From Ampullaceana balthica (lineage: Eukaryota > Mollusca > Gastropoda > Lymnaeidae): 64,000 bases of DNA. The stretch lies in assembly GCA_944989445.1 (NCBI GenBank), contig CALYLW010000014.1, forward strand, positions 1,358,978 to 1,422,977, in the 5' to 3' direction. Under the pieces are notes generated by a model that saw nothing but the letters and a program-made list of their open reading frames with translations, was not told the origin of the DNA and did not search any database. Shown piece by piece: positions 15,001 to 24,139 of the stretch. The translations under genes and the position numbers were made by a program. Within the stretch, counting starts at the first letter, position 1; every line of letters begins with the position of its first letter.

Positions 15001-16237
15001 TCAGAGCCAAGGAAATATTTTTGAAAAACCGCACCATCCTCCTCGCGGACCCTGAGACAAACAACATATTTTCCACCCCACCCCTCATTGTATTCAGGAG
15101 GGACAAAAATCTGCGAGACCTATTGGTTCGTAGCCGTCTGCTTATTCCGTCCTCCCATCTGGGCACCAAGCCATGTGGTCGTAATCGCTGCAAGACATGT
15201 CCCTTTGTTACCCAGACGGACCAGATTGTCTTCCCTAAGGGGATATTCAAGATTAGGAATGGCTATCTTTGTACCAGCCGCAATGTGGTCTACACCATTG
15301 TGTGTAAGCGCTGTCCTTTGAAGTACATTGGTGAGACGGGGAGGTTACTCTCCTGCCGTATCGCTGAGCATGTACGTGCCATTAAACAAGACAAACAGTG
15401 TCCTGTCTCCCGACACTTCAATGGACGTGACCACATGGGCGTCGATGACATGTCTGTCACCGCCTTGGTTTCTTGTACAAACACACCCGGCCGGGTCAGT
15501 CTGGAGAATAGACTAATCCATGAGTATGGGACTCTTACACCACATGGGATCAACGTTGTGTTCGCACTGACAAGCTGATTGATTGGCCACACCCACCCTA
15601 TCCTTTCCTATATAAGCTCTTACTTTTCTCTCCTTACTTTATCTCTACTGGACTACTTGGATTTCACCGCAGCTAAGTGTTTTTTTTTATTATTTCGTTT
15701 TATTCGTTTCATTTGTGTACTATTTGTCCGTTGAGGAAGGCTCTTTGCCGAAACGTTCGCTGTTGTGTTACGTCCTGTCAGGCCTACTAATACCCTGTTT
15801 TTATATTATACATTTACCTATTTAAAAGCCTGATTGCAGTCTCACCCCCATTATTTTTTTTTATGCTTCATTGTGTACATTAAGAAAATAAAAAGAGCTG
15901 CAGAAAATTCACATTACACTGGAAAATATAGTCTAAAGTAGATTGAAAACCACACAATTAACTAATTACACGTAATAAAAAAATGACTGACCATCTTTAC
16001 TTTGTGTAAAAAAAAAGTGATATGGAAGAATCCTTTTATCTGTTGTATGATCTAAGCTTAATCTAAAATTGTAGTAAAAATATTATCAATCATAAAATGA
16101 AAGCTAGCTGAAACCTTGACAACTTCAGTCAGCAATAACATGTCTATGACAAAACTTAATCTTAATCTATGTACTTATTTACCTGAGCCTGATCCTTGAA
16201 GTGAAGACTGTATGCGCTTTTTCGTTGTGCTTGCCAT
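1..16237 (-). CDS. FANCD2: FANCD2, Fanconi anaemia group D2 protein, N-terminal half (20 spliced exons, 3' part outside window)
   Basis: FANCD2 pairs with FANCI as a DNA clamp in the nucleus and is monoubiquitinated during interstrand crosslink repair. Coding exons in transcript order: 16183-16237, 11190-11260, 10934-10986, 10453-10500, 9757-9817, 8957-9012, 8393-8480, 7873-7997, 7674-7761, 7314-7418, 7055-7125, 6235-6319, 5666-5830, 4863-4997, 1972-2103, 1617-1730, 1299-1348, 1103-1202, 543-690, 1-204 (cut). Every phase agrees, giving 1,954 nt or about 651 residues with no stop. Segments collinear with human FANCD2 include FLDRIVDGK-ELTKK, INDLPIVINFLLESVTA, IAEAWLKA, TYHIG-like VGSLITHI, DDLHIIICKQL and IDVLYGL. 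The ATG exon encodes a Lys/Arg-rich start (MASTTKKR); an AG two bases before the ATG suggests an upstream 5'UTR exon. The N terminus is about 68 residues shorter than human, so one early exon may be missed. Confidence 0.95.
543..690 (-). CDS. FANCD2: FANCD2 exon ending in a GC donor site
   Basis: The exon encodes VVKLLELIQNN...AWVTDNMTQ (49 codons plus one base) and matches human VTSLLQLVHSC...EWVGHTICND. The nearest GT donor would leave phase 2 and put a stop into the next exon. Using CAAG|GCAAGT leaves phase 1, joins the next exon as MTQ-V-FEDNY and restores the frame. The intron is therefore a GC-AG intron, spanning 205-542. Confidence 0.9.
901..985. mobile_element. Fragment of the hAT-like AT-rich element family
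   Basis: The stretch GGCTGCAGAAATTAACAATT followed by ATCGATTAAAATTAAT-type sequence resembles the ends of the elements at 9,124, 19,525 and 44,137. It lies in a FANCD2 intron. Only one end is visible and no target duplication could be found. Confidence 0.45.
1299..1348 (-). CDS. FANCD2: FANCD2 exon carrying the monoubiquitination lysine
   Basis: This 50-nt exon encodes DDLHIIICKQLTSGNPK, aligning to human DDMHLVIRKQLSSTVFK. The lysine equivalent to human K561 is codon AAG on the minus strand at 1322-1324, residue 493 of the assembled reading. It is flanked by canonical splice sites (acceptor CAG before 1348, donor GTAAGT after 1299). Conservation of this residue argues for a functional ubiquitin-dependent pathway. 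The role of K561 is known from vertebrates; its use here is inferred from alignment. Confidence 0.93.
2457..4818 (+). repeat. Dispersed repeat with internal 850-bp tandem duplication, in a FANCD2 intron
   Basis: The element begins ACTAGCAGACCCGTCGTGCG and ends in a CATACATACATAC ... TATATATAGAT tail, a layout common to invertebrate dispersed repeats of uncertain class. Inside, 3,120-3,968 and 3,969-4,815 are two nearly identical copies of about 848 bp. Each consists of two related half-units marked by GGGCCCCCGG, and a further related half-unit lies at 2,741-3,119. A 62-codon open stretch at 3,358-3,546 recurs exactly at 4,208-4,396, but this only reflects the duplication. The very low divergence suggests a recent event. 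A related piece is at 26,040-26,245. Confidence 0.85.
9124..9549. mobile_element. Non-autonomous hAT-like element (MITE) in a FANCD2 intron
   Basis: The 426-bp element is bounded by the identical 8-bp direct repeat CTTATAAT (9,116-9,123 and 9,550-9,557). An 8-bp target duplication is the hallmark of hAT transposons. The right end reads GTTAATTTCCGCAGCCCTA, the inverse of the left end of the copy at 44,137. The left end (TAGGCCTGGTACTGATTA) is diverged. No reading frame survives. It sits between the exons at 8,957-9,012 and 9,757-9,817. Confidence 0.85.
11261..12940. other. FANCD2 first intron, part 1: no gene recognised
   Basis: This is the exon-2-proximal part of the 4.9-kb first intron. 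It is AT-rich and has short open stretches at 11,470-11,661, 11,885-12,196 and 12,397-12,582 (plus strand), none with a recognisable domain or codon signal. No exon resembling the missing N-terminal FANCD2 segment was found on the minus strand by eye. Confidence 0.6.
13140..15578 (+). pseudogene. Penelope-like reverse transcriptase/GIY-YIG endonuclease pseudogene
   Basis: The reading passes through 13,140-13,460, 13,423-14,229, a short segment in a third frame (about 14,216-14,338) and 14,340-15,578. Visible RT motifs are KPADKGGAVVVW, LLPKIHKDGNPGRPIVS, the first catalytic aspartate in LLDVCSLYTSIP (third-frame segment), SGVAMGTKMGPSYA and the catalytic YIDD of YKRYIDDG. The linker has a Cys motif (CGRNRCKTC) typical of the class. 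The endonuclease shows VVYTIVC ... KYIGETG, then R..EH and the Glu of SLENRLIHEYG. The C-terminal 400 codons are open, while the RT core is split by frameshifts near 13,430, 14,215 and 14,338. Clade within Penelope-like elements is undetermined. Confidence 0.88.
15727..15765 (+). ncRNA. Hammerhead-ribozyme-like motif in the Penelope-like element tail
   Basis: TTGAGGA, a short GGC/GCC stem and GAAAC occur in the order of the hammerhead core (CUGANGA ... GAAA). Penelope-like elements are known to carry hammerhead ribozymes in their terminal repeats. Here the first core C is T and one extra A precedes stem II, so activity is doubtful. The call rests on the core pattern alone. Confidence 0.35.
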
Positions 16238-16239
16238 GC

Positions 16240-17040
16240 CTAAAAGAAACACCTAAAGTGCCTAAAGCATGAGTTAGGCATCAATGAGTTATGAAATCAA
16301 ATGTGAACCAATTAATGATTCTTAATGAAGCTCATGATGCCCTAATAAGCAATAGCTTTCTAAATGTATGTCTAATTTTCCTTTTAAATAATAATAGTAT
16401 TTTAACCAACTGACAATCTTCTAGTATTTAGCTAAGCCCAAGATGTAGGCGTAGATGACCAGCAAACTATGATCCCAACCTCAACTTATGAGTCTATGAG
16501 AAGAATGATGCATGCTGGAAGTAACTTTCAGTAATATTAATATCCTCATTTCTGAGGGATGACCATTATTAAGTAGTTAAGAAAATTATGTGTATATGAT
16601 ATTGACAGACTTTTCTTAGCACTTAAAAACCAATGAGAAGTTTAAGACTATGAATTATCCATGATCCATGGCATGGTCCATAGTAGTTCAAACCCCGATG
16701 CCGGCGAATTTGTTTTTTTAAAATATTTTTTTATAAACCACAATGAGTGTGATTGTAATTTTTTTTAACTACTTAGTCTGAAGAGCGAAAATTTTGTTTA
16801 AATCTATTTAAATACATTTAGATTGCTAGCAACATCCCGTCGAATCGTCTGCTACGACTCAGTCGACGACTGTGTCTGTAGCAGCAGTTTCCGTGCTACA
16901 TCCATCAATAAAATTAAAACGACTTACTTTTACTGAATTAAATACTTCAAGGATTAAAAAACAAGATATTCGTATTTTTTGTTGAGTTTAAAGTGGTTTT
17001 AAATTAAAACACACAAAACAATATTTTAAAATCAGTCCGC
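16240..17040. other. Upstream region of FANCD2; promoter not identified
   Basis: About 800 bp 5' of the FANCD2 ATG. No TATA box can be singled out in the AT-rich sequence. An imperfect hairpin occurs at 16,849-16,884. A B-box-like AGTTCAAACCCC at about 16,686 may be a worn SINE remnant. The 5'UTR exon implied by the acceptor at 16,240-16,241 should lie here or further right. Confidence 0.4.
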
Positions 17041-17059
17041 AAGATTGTTGTTTATTTAT

Positions 17060-17250
17060 TTTTCCCACCACAACATTTGGTCAGATTTCTTTGCCCACTG
17101 AGGCCAAAAGACATACGAAGTGTCTACGTACACCACGGCGGTACACCCAGCTAAACCACCGTCTTTAGCCTACGTATACCTCCGCAGTATACCTAGCAAA
17201 CCATTGGTTTGGCTTAGGTACACCGTGGCTAAAAATGAGCCGACATGACT
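17060..17250 (-). repeat. Dispersed repeat, inverted partner of 23,340-23,490
   Basis: The reverse complement carries AATGGTTTGCTAGGTATAC, then GGTTTAGCTGGGTGTACC, then GGGCAAAGAAAT. The same order is found on the plus strand at 23,340-23,490 (CATGGTTTGGCTAGGTATAC ... GTTTAGCTAGTCTGCTAGG ... GGCAAAAGAAAT). The two copies face each other across 6 kb. They may be unrelated insertions or the ends of one composite region. Confidence 0.6.
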
Positions 17251-17867
17251 ATATTTAGGCTAAAAAGTAAAGTGCGTAATTTACAGTATATGCTAATACA
17301 AAACATTAGTTCTCAGATGATCAATTTCTTAATTAAAATTTCATGATTCCTGAATTTTTTAGGTAGCACTACCAGAAAACGTAATTGGGGTCCATTTAAC
17401 GAAAATTTGCTATAACTTTTGTTTAAAAAAGAAGGAAAAAAAACGCGAATTATCATTGGTGGTATGTGGCTCGAAATGCCTATAAGATAGGGTTGTTTTA
17501 TTTTTAATTTTTTTTTAGATCGCAATGAGGGTGCTGGCAGATATTTGGGGAATTAAAGGGTCAAAGATGGTAGAATATTGCTTTGAAGAACAACAAATTT
17601 TGCGTTGAATGAAAAGTTTATAATCCCTTTTACCACGTTTTATTATTAACTCGCTTTCGTTCCTGTGTGCCTGTCCACAATTTTTCAAATCTGCCAACGT
17701 AAAATTAAACCTCTTCTGATGGTCCTAGAGATCTCAAAATTTTACCACACATAGATCGTGGTTGACAATGCATTGTATCAAAATTTCAGATTGATCGAAT
17801 GTACCAGTGGCGTAGCTAGAACTTTTGCCGCCCAGGGTGGTCTCCAATTTGCCGCCCTTTTAGGGGG

Positions 17868-18190
17868 CCGTCCATAAATGACGTCACGCACCGGGGGGGG
17901 GGAGAGGGGAGTCACACATTTGACGTCACATCAAAAAGCGCAAGTTTAAATAAAAGTTCCACTTAAATATATGATTACCGACACTTTATTTTATGACGTA
18001 TTACATGGCTTCGCGCGTGTTACGATATTAGAGTGCAGCCTTACACTAAAAACATATTTAAATGACCAAAAAAATGATTTGAAAGATGCTCATTTTCAAA
18101 TAGAAAATATAGCTTTTATGAGGGTGGGGGGAAACTTTGTGACGTCATATTGAAGAAGGGGTCTAAGTTTTTGTGACGACGTGTGATGAG
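17868..18190. mobile_element. MITE fragment, GGGGCCGTCCATAAA family
   Basis: The left end reads GGGGCCGTCCATAAATGACG followed by TCACGC, matching the terminal inverted repeat of the elements at 31,226, 35,988 and 59,942. The right terminal repeat is missing, although related TGTGACGTCA-type sequence and a G-run persist to about 18,190. Confidence 0.6.
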
Positions 18191-18947
18191 GGGGGAGGGG
18201 TAAAAAATCAGCCAAAATAGCTTGATTTCATTTATGTCTATCATATGATGTTTTTTTTATAAATTAATAAACATGAATAAATAATTGTAATTGAAACGCA
18301 GTAAAGGTAGGGAACATTTTTTCAATTGAATGCCCTGTTTATGTAAGCAGTAATAAAAGAGTAAGATAAGATTATATACCTATAAATACACATTTACAAA
18401 AAAATACAAGATACTTTTTTTAAAGGCCACAATAAATTTATTGAGATAGCAGCCCCCCTCCCCCCAAATGAGACATAGCATATTCCAAATTTACACCAAA
18501 AAACATTACCAATTAATACGCATTTAACTTTTTTTTATAAATATGTTATTTTTTTTATAAACGAAGAAATTGTATTAATTAGTATGTAATTAATGTAAAC
18601 ATATTTATACATTAACTTACCTATTGTCATAGTAGAAAAATCGTGTATTTTGCTATCAAAATTTACATTATTTTTAGTATCTTGTTCTATGGAAAATATT
18701 GCAAAACTGTGTAGTCTTAAATCAATAATTGTGGAACGAAGATAATTTTTTTAATCAATTTCAGTTTGGAGAAGCTCCTTTTACAACTGGATACAATGAT
18801 AGCAATTGTTAAAAAAAATTCTTAGCAAAATTATAATGTTGGGTACAGAATTTTCCAATCTTTACTGTTGAATATATTTTAATAAATCGAGGGGGCATTT
18901 CCCCGTTTTGTCTAACATAATGCCTCTTCTTGTAGTGTAGTTACAGC

Positions 18948-19135
18948 CAGGGCTGGTCTTAGGCCACTGCAACCTATGCGGGCCGCAGTGGGCCCCGCGC
19001 TTTCATAGGCCTCACATATCTTAATTTTCACTTATTATCCTTATTAATATCTTATCCCTACCCAAACTGGGCCCCGCGCAGTCCTTTTCGCAAACTAAGC
19101 CGTATAGGGCCCCGCAATTGCTAAGACTGGCCCTG
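18948..19135. mobile_element. 188-bp hAT-type MITE, copy 1
   Basis: The element starts CAGGGCTGGTCTTAG and ends CTAAGACTGGCCCTG, a perfect inverted repeat apart from one base. Flanking octamers GTTACAGC (18,940-18,947) and TGTACAGC (19,136-19,143) look like a slightly worn 8-bp target duplication. A second copy is at 30,559-30,745. Confidence 0.85.
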
Positions 19136-19524
19136 TGTACAGCCATAAAAACCCGGATCCTTTTTCTGTCAATATTGAACTGTTCTTTATCAATGTCAAT
19201 AAAGAAATTTATTTGATGTTCAAATTCTTCATTTAGTAGGTTACATGGTATTATATACGAATATTTTCTTGCAAGGGCATGCAACTCATCAACACGTTCT
19301 TTTCTTTTCTTTTATAATTCCATCCTGGGATAAAAACATTTCTCGTTGTACTTCTTGCTCTAAAGATAGAGCAACGTCTTCTGAATTTCCCCCACTCATA
19401 TTTCTCCTTTTAACTCGGCATTCAGTTGATATTACCAACTCTCTATAACAGCGTTCTGTATTAGCACATCTCTTCGTTCCATGAAATGAGTTTGCATTAA
19501 TTTTAAAAAGAGACGGGTTCCCAT

Positions 19525-20030
19525 TAGGGCTGTGGAAATTAACGATTAATTTCTCGATTAATCGAATTTTTAAAATCGATTAACATTATTTTAATCGATA
19601 AAATTCGATTAAAAATAAAGAAAATATTTATAATATTTTTTATATTTTTTATTCATAAATAATTAATTATTAATAATTAATAATAATTTATATATGTTTT
19701 TACGTACAAACTTCTCCCGCGTAATATTATAATTTATTTTATTACCGTATGTGGACCGGCAGACGTCAACTAAAAAATGGAACTGCGGATAGCAAAGTCG
19801 AAGATGGTGAAAAAGTTTACTGTGTTCACTGCCATAAACAATTCTCTTTTAAAGGATCAAATACATCGAAGAGGTACCACCTTCAGCACAAACATCCGAT
19901 CAAGTATCAACACATTGTCATAAAATTTTGTTTCAAAATATTCTCAATTTTCAATGTCCGTGAGAAATGATCAGTTTAATGACGTCATAAATTTCTATTT
20001 TTGGCTTTAATCGAAATTATCGATTAATTA
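19525..20030 (+). mobile_element. hAT-like element with BED zinc-finger remnant, 3' truncated
   Basis: The left terminus TAGGGCTGTGGAAATTAACG matches the complete copy at 44,137. The match continues through the internal coding remnant and is lost near 20,030, before the right terminus. No target duplication can therefore be checked. Confidence 0.75.
19749..19970 (+). pseudogene. BED-type zinc finger fragment of a hAT transposase
   Basis: The reading contains VYCVHCHKQFSF ... SKRYHLQHKHP, a C-x2-C ... H-x4-H pattern typical of the BED finger at the N terminus of hAT transposases. Only about 70 codons remain and no catalytic domain follows. The copy at 44,137 carries the same finger, broken by a one-base deletion, and a start MADSISAVKFKHITRQ that is lost here. 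Confidence 0.7.
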
Positions 20031-20586
20031 AAAAGTTTTAAAAATGGATTTATTTCAGTTTTTGTAATTGTCCCGTTTGCCTGAAAGCCGCATATTAAAT
20101 AATCAGAAAATATAGAGACCAAGAGAGAAAAATTAAATCTCTTTTTCATATTGAACAATTTTATGCGGAAAATGGCGTTTCTTCTGTCCAGTATTTTTTT
20201 CAAGGCTATTTTTTTATTGGTGCGCTTTCTAAAATCTAGTATATATTTTGATTATATATACGAATATATGTGTTATGAGAAAACCTCCAAGCTTAGGCTT
20301 GCGTTATATAAGTTTGCATGAATAATAATGATATAATCATGATAATAGTAAATGCATAGTGATTTACACACAGCATAAGGTGATACTGCAGCAAAGAAGT
20401 TTGAAGTTCGAAGTATTAACAAATATTGCTGAGGGGTCAGCCGGACGTTAACTTGCGGCATTGAATAGTGCGCACCAATTATGAGTGCACCAATAATACA
20501 GCACAGTGAGTTAAAAATAAATTATGTGACTATAATGTGATCCACATCAAGCACATCTGCGATTTGAAGCAGTTTAAGCTTCATTG

Positions 20587-21137
20587 ATGACTTGTAAGTT
20601 TATTCGCCCATTTGTCCATACATTTTTACCACAACATTACCAAAACATGTAAAAAATAAAATGTATTTTTTTACACATGTTAATAACAAATAACTATTCA
20701 TTTTGCATGAAACGTAGTAAGCAAAGTTTGTTACAGGATAACAGAAAAGATTAAATTATCAACTGTTAATCATATTTACAATTTAATATAAACGTTTTAG
20801 TAATTCACATAAACGTTTTTTATTATTGTCAAGTCAGCACCTTTTCAAGATCTATTATGACTTGTCAGTTTATGCACCCATTGGTCCATACATTATTACC
20901 TTTACATTATCAAAAACATGTAAATAAAAAATTGAAACTATTTAGGCTACAAATATGAATAACAACGAACTATTTATTTTGCATGAAACCTTTGAAGTAA
21001 AGTTAATCACTGGATAAAAGAAAATATTAAAGTATCAACAGGTAATGTATATAAAATTTAATATAAACGTTTTAGGAATTGTAATAAACGTTTTCATTAT
21101 TGTCAAGTCAGCACCCCTTCCAGTTCTATATTAAAAG
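20587..21137. repeat. Diverged tandem duplication of about 270 bp
   Basis: The segment from GACTTGTAAGTTTATTCGCC at 20,589 recurs from GACTTGTCAGTTTATGCACC at 20,859. Both copies run through TGCATGAAAC and ATAAACGTTTTAG to CAAGTCAGCACC. They differ by many substitutions and small indels, so the duplication is old. Confidence 0.8.
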
Positions 21138-21557
21138 CAAACATTTTTTATTCCAAATTAGTCTAAGACGCATTAAAATATTACATGTAAATAACAATAA
21201 AAAAACTATTGTGGGGAGGAGTCCGATTTTTAAATATGTTTTTTTTAAACATACAAATATGCAACCGCAAAGTGTATAAAAGAAAAACAAACGCTAAACT
21301 GAAGCATAAGTTGGCAAATTTCATTTGCAGTAATAAATAATGGCTTTGTAGTTCAAAACGCATCAAAACTTGACAACCAAACGACAACCAATTGTAAATT
21401 TCATAAACAAAAAAAAACGAATGTTAAATATTAATATCGAAAATTAAATTTATAATTACGTATGTAATATTGACATGGACACATACACAAAAACGGACAT
21501 TTAATACAAAAAAATAATAATAACATTAATCACATCAAATAAAACATGGCTCTTTTT

Positions 21558-22023
21558 AAATCCTTTATATTAACTCGTGGTGTCTGCGGCCGACCGACCG
21601 ACCGACCGACCGACCTTGTCGCCAAAGCTTTTGATCGATTTTTAACCCACTTGCTCGCAAGATAGCGAGCTGAAATTTTGCAGGCAGTTTCGTACCGATA
21701 ATAAAAACAATGTATCAAAATTTCAGATCGATCGCATGTACCGTAATTAAATTATTGATTTTTTAGATAATTTTATTTATTCCTATGTATCATGCTATTT
21801 TTTGAGATAGAGCGTCGCGGTGCGTATTATATTGAACAACCTTTCTGTCGCGCAATAAGGTGCGTATTTTATTGACAGCTCTTTTTATAAACATATTCCT
21901 GATCGGTGCGCATTATATTAAACATGTTTTACGACACAACTGCAATTTTGTATTTCTGGATGGTCTGGCGCTGCGTATTATAATGAACATTCTTTTAATT
22001 ACTTCTCGTACATAAAGGATTTA
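21558..22023 (+). repeat. Repeat family R1, copy a
   Basis: R1 copies are bounded by a short inverted repeat, AAATCCTTTATAT on one side and ATAAAGGATTTA on the other. Internal landmarks are GAGCTGAAATTTTGCAGGCAG, AAAATTTCAGATCGATCG and GGTGCGTATTATATTGAAC. Near the left end this copy has a (GACC)n run. Other copies are at 32,219, 35,093, 45,011 and 58,566. No coding capacity; class unknown. Confidence 0.7.
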
Positions 22024-22277
22024 TAGTCAAAAACTTGGTTTTTTACGGGTTTTTCTTATTACTTCGTTCTCTTCACACATTAATAAAAGCTCAAATAATG
22101 ACGTCACGTAACAATATCTTATGGCGAGAAACACATTTTATAAATCTCGAAAGGAACATCTTTAATTCTATATATATTTTTAAAATCGGGAGTTACCTAG
22201 CATAGCGTCACGGACACCGGACAGACATGACTTGCGTGACAGAGATTGCAAATTATGTATATTGATATATATATATA

Positions 22278-23196
22278 CTGGGTGGCCCAAAAAAGTGGGA
22301 CCGCCTAGAGTTTTTTTTTGTAGGTTTCAAAACGAGAGAAGTATACGAAGCATTTGGTTTACAGACGAAAAGATATTTACTCTCGCCACACCAGTAAATT
22401 CACAAAATGATCGTGTTTATTCTGAAGCAAGAAAGAAAAAACAAGTTCCTTCAACGAGACTCATACGTGAACATTTCAATCGTAGCATCATGGTTTCGGT
22501 AGGTGTGTCTCGGATGGGAAAAACCAGTGTAGTATTTGTTGAACCTGGATCGAAAGTGAACAGTGAGTATTATTGTGATAAAGTGAACAGTGAGTATTAT
22601 TGTGATAAAGTGAACAGTGAGTATTATTGTGATAAAGTGAACAGTGAGTATTATTGTGATAAAGTGAACAGTGAGTATTATTGTGATAAAGTGAACAGTG
22701 AGTATTATTGTGATAAAGTGAACAGTGAGTATTATTGTGATCACGTCCTAAGACAAGGAGTGCTTCCGGATATTCGAGCAAGATGTAATCATCACAACTG
22801 GACACTGCAACAAGACGGAGCTTCTTCACACACGACAAGAAACACGATAAACTATCTTCGTCGGGAGAATACCACCTTCATTGAAACAGACATGTGGCCA
22901 CCAAATAGACCGGTTCTAAACCCGGTAGATTATGCTATTTGGGGTGCCCTCCAACAAAAAGTCTACTTTCGTCGTAAATTTGCAACAATTGAACAACTGA
23001 AATTGGCCATTGTTGAAGAGTGGCAACATTTGTCTCTGCGGTTTATAAACAAGAGCATTGACCAGTGGCGAAGACTTTTAGAAAAAAAACCGTTGAACAT
23101 TTGGCAACAATTTACTTGATGTTATGTAGAAAACAGTTTTTAAAAAAATATTATTTGAAATTATACAAGACGGTCCCACTTTTTTGAGCCACCCTG
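22278..23196 (+). mobile_element. Mariner/Tc1-type transposon, internally deleted
   Basis: Terminal inverted repeats of 26 bp differ at two positions (left CTGGGTGGCCCAAAAAAG, right complement CAGGGTGGCTCAAAAAAG) and both ends abut TA, the target of this superfamily. At 919 bp the element is shorter than an intact mariner because the part coding for the N-terminal DNA-binding domain is gone. It is flanked on the right by (TA)n. Confidence 0.93.
22328..23119 (+). pseudogene. Mariner transposase, N-terminal helix-turn-helix deleted, with in-frame repeat expansion
   Basis: The remaining reading is open to the stop at 23,119. Catalytic residues are visible: first Asp in IWFTDEKIF, second in WTLQQDGASSH and third in LNPVDYAIW, with 37 residues between the last two (DD37D). 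The N-terminal DNA-binding half is absent, so the protein could not bind its ends. Between VEPGSK and HVLRQG the nonamer KVNSEYYCD is repeated seven times (22,553-22,741), encoded by seven identical 27-bp units. The family normally has this segment once. The expansion keeps frame. Confidence 0.9.
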
Positions 23197-23339
23197 TATA
23201 TATATGTATAATATATATATATATATATATATATGTTAGTATGTTAGGATTCCATACAAATCAAGACCCAAGAGATTTATCTCATACTAAGTCAAACGCA
23301 GCGCATATTATTCAATCGTTATTGCCCAACAATATATTT

Positions 23340-23490
23340 TTTCAACTGCGGTAAACCTAGGCCGCAGCCCATGGTTTGGCTAGGTATACCGATGTGGTAT
23401 AGGCTATGCAGGCCAATGACGGTTGTTTAGCTAGTCTGCTAGGTACAGCGCCACGGGATAAGTAGTGCTGGCAAAAGAAATATTCATGCT
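23340..23490 (+). repeat. Dispersed repeat, inverted partner of 17,060-17,250
   Basis: Shares an ordered series of blocks with the reverse complement of 17,060-17,250, described there. Sequence between is a mixture of unrelated elements. Confidence 0.6.
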
Positions 23491-23499
23491 AGACATAAG

Positions 23500-24135
23500 C
23501 ATGGGCGAAATACAAATTCGTTTCAGAGGCGTTGGGGCATTTTTTACGATAAATTATTTATTGGTGATGTAGCCACTGCCCCCCTCCCCCGCAGTCCCCT
23601 CCTCGAGCAAAATATGTGTCACGATCCACTGAACGAATTCAATAATTCAACGAATTTGTAAACAGGTGACTAGGGAAACAGGGGCCCGTTAAAAAAAACA
23701 ACACAACAAATCATTTTTACTTAGGAGCAATGGCGAACGAAATGAGAAAGGATGCTCTCATGGAAATTAGAGTTCTAACTAATGCCGTCTTAAATTATTT
23801 TTGTTGCACATTAAATCAATCCCTTTCATCGATATGTTCCCATATTTGATGGGATTACGTACCCCAGTAATGTTTCCGTTGCATAATGGGATCTTGATCT
23901 TCATCGAATCCTTTTCACCGATACGATCCCATAACTCTATGAGATAATATATCAGAGTATAATATACCCCCTTACATAATGGTATCACGTCCTGGTTTAG
24001 TTTCAATTTTTTTAAAAAAAAAGCTGTTGTAATGAATTTTTACAAAGTTTATATAATGGAAATGAAATAGGTTCGAACGTTTGTTTGCCCACAAGTATTC
24101 AAACAATTCTATGCTATCACTATCATTAATGCCAC
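23500..24135. other. Non-coding stretch, nothing recognised
   Basis: AT-rich sequence with a C-rich patch at 23,576-23,606. Short open stretches on the minus strand (23,779-24,006; 23,972-24,262) have no domain or compositional support. Confidence 0.5.
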
Positions 24136-24139
24136 CAGT

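Larger units (their letters stand above)
12950..15860 (+). mobile_element. Penelope-like retroelement, decayed, antisense inside FANCD2 intron 1
   Basis: The element encodes a Penelope-type reverse transcriptase followed by a GIY-YIG endonuclease, the defining order of this class. N-terminal homology starts near 12,950 (NNCIRL, then a stop, then LIPKGF). The coding region ends at 15,578. Downstream, 15,730-15,765 holds a conserved tail motif (TTGAGGAAGGC ... GCCGAAACG) resembling a hammerhead ribozyme core. The right limit near 15,860 is approximate and no terminal repeat pair or target duplication could be fixed. Stops and at least three frameshifts make it inactive. Confidence 0.85.

Noticed and set aside
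13963..15592. Minus-strand frames of 66-116 codons across the Penelope-like element
   Set aside because: Shadows of the plus-strand reverse transcriptase/endonuclease reading.
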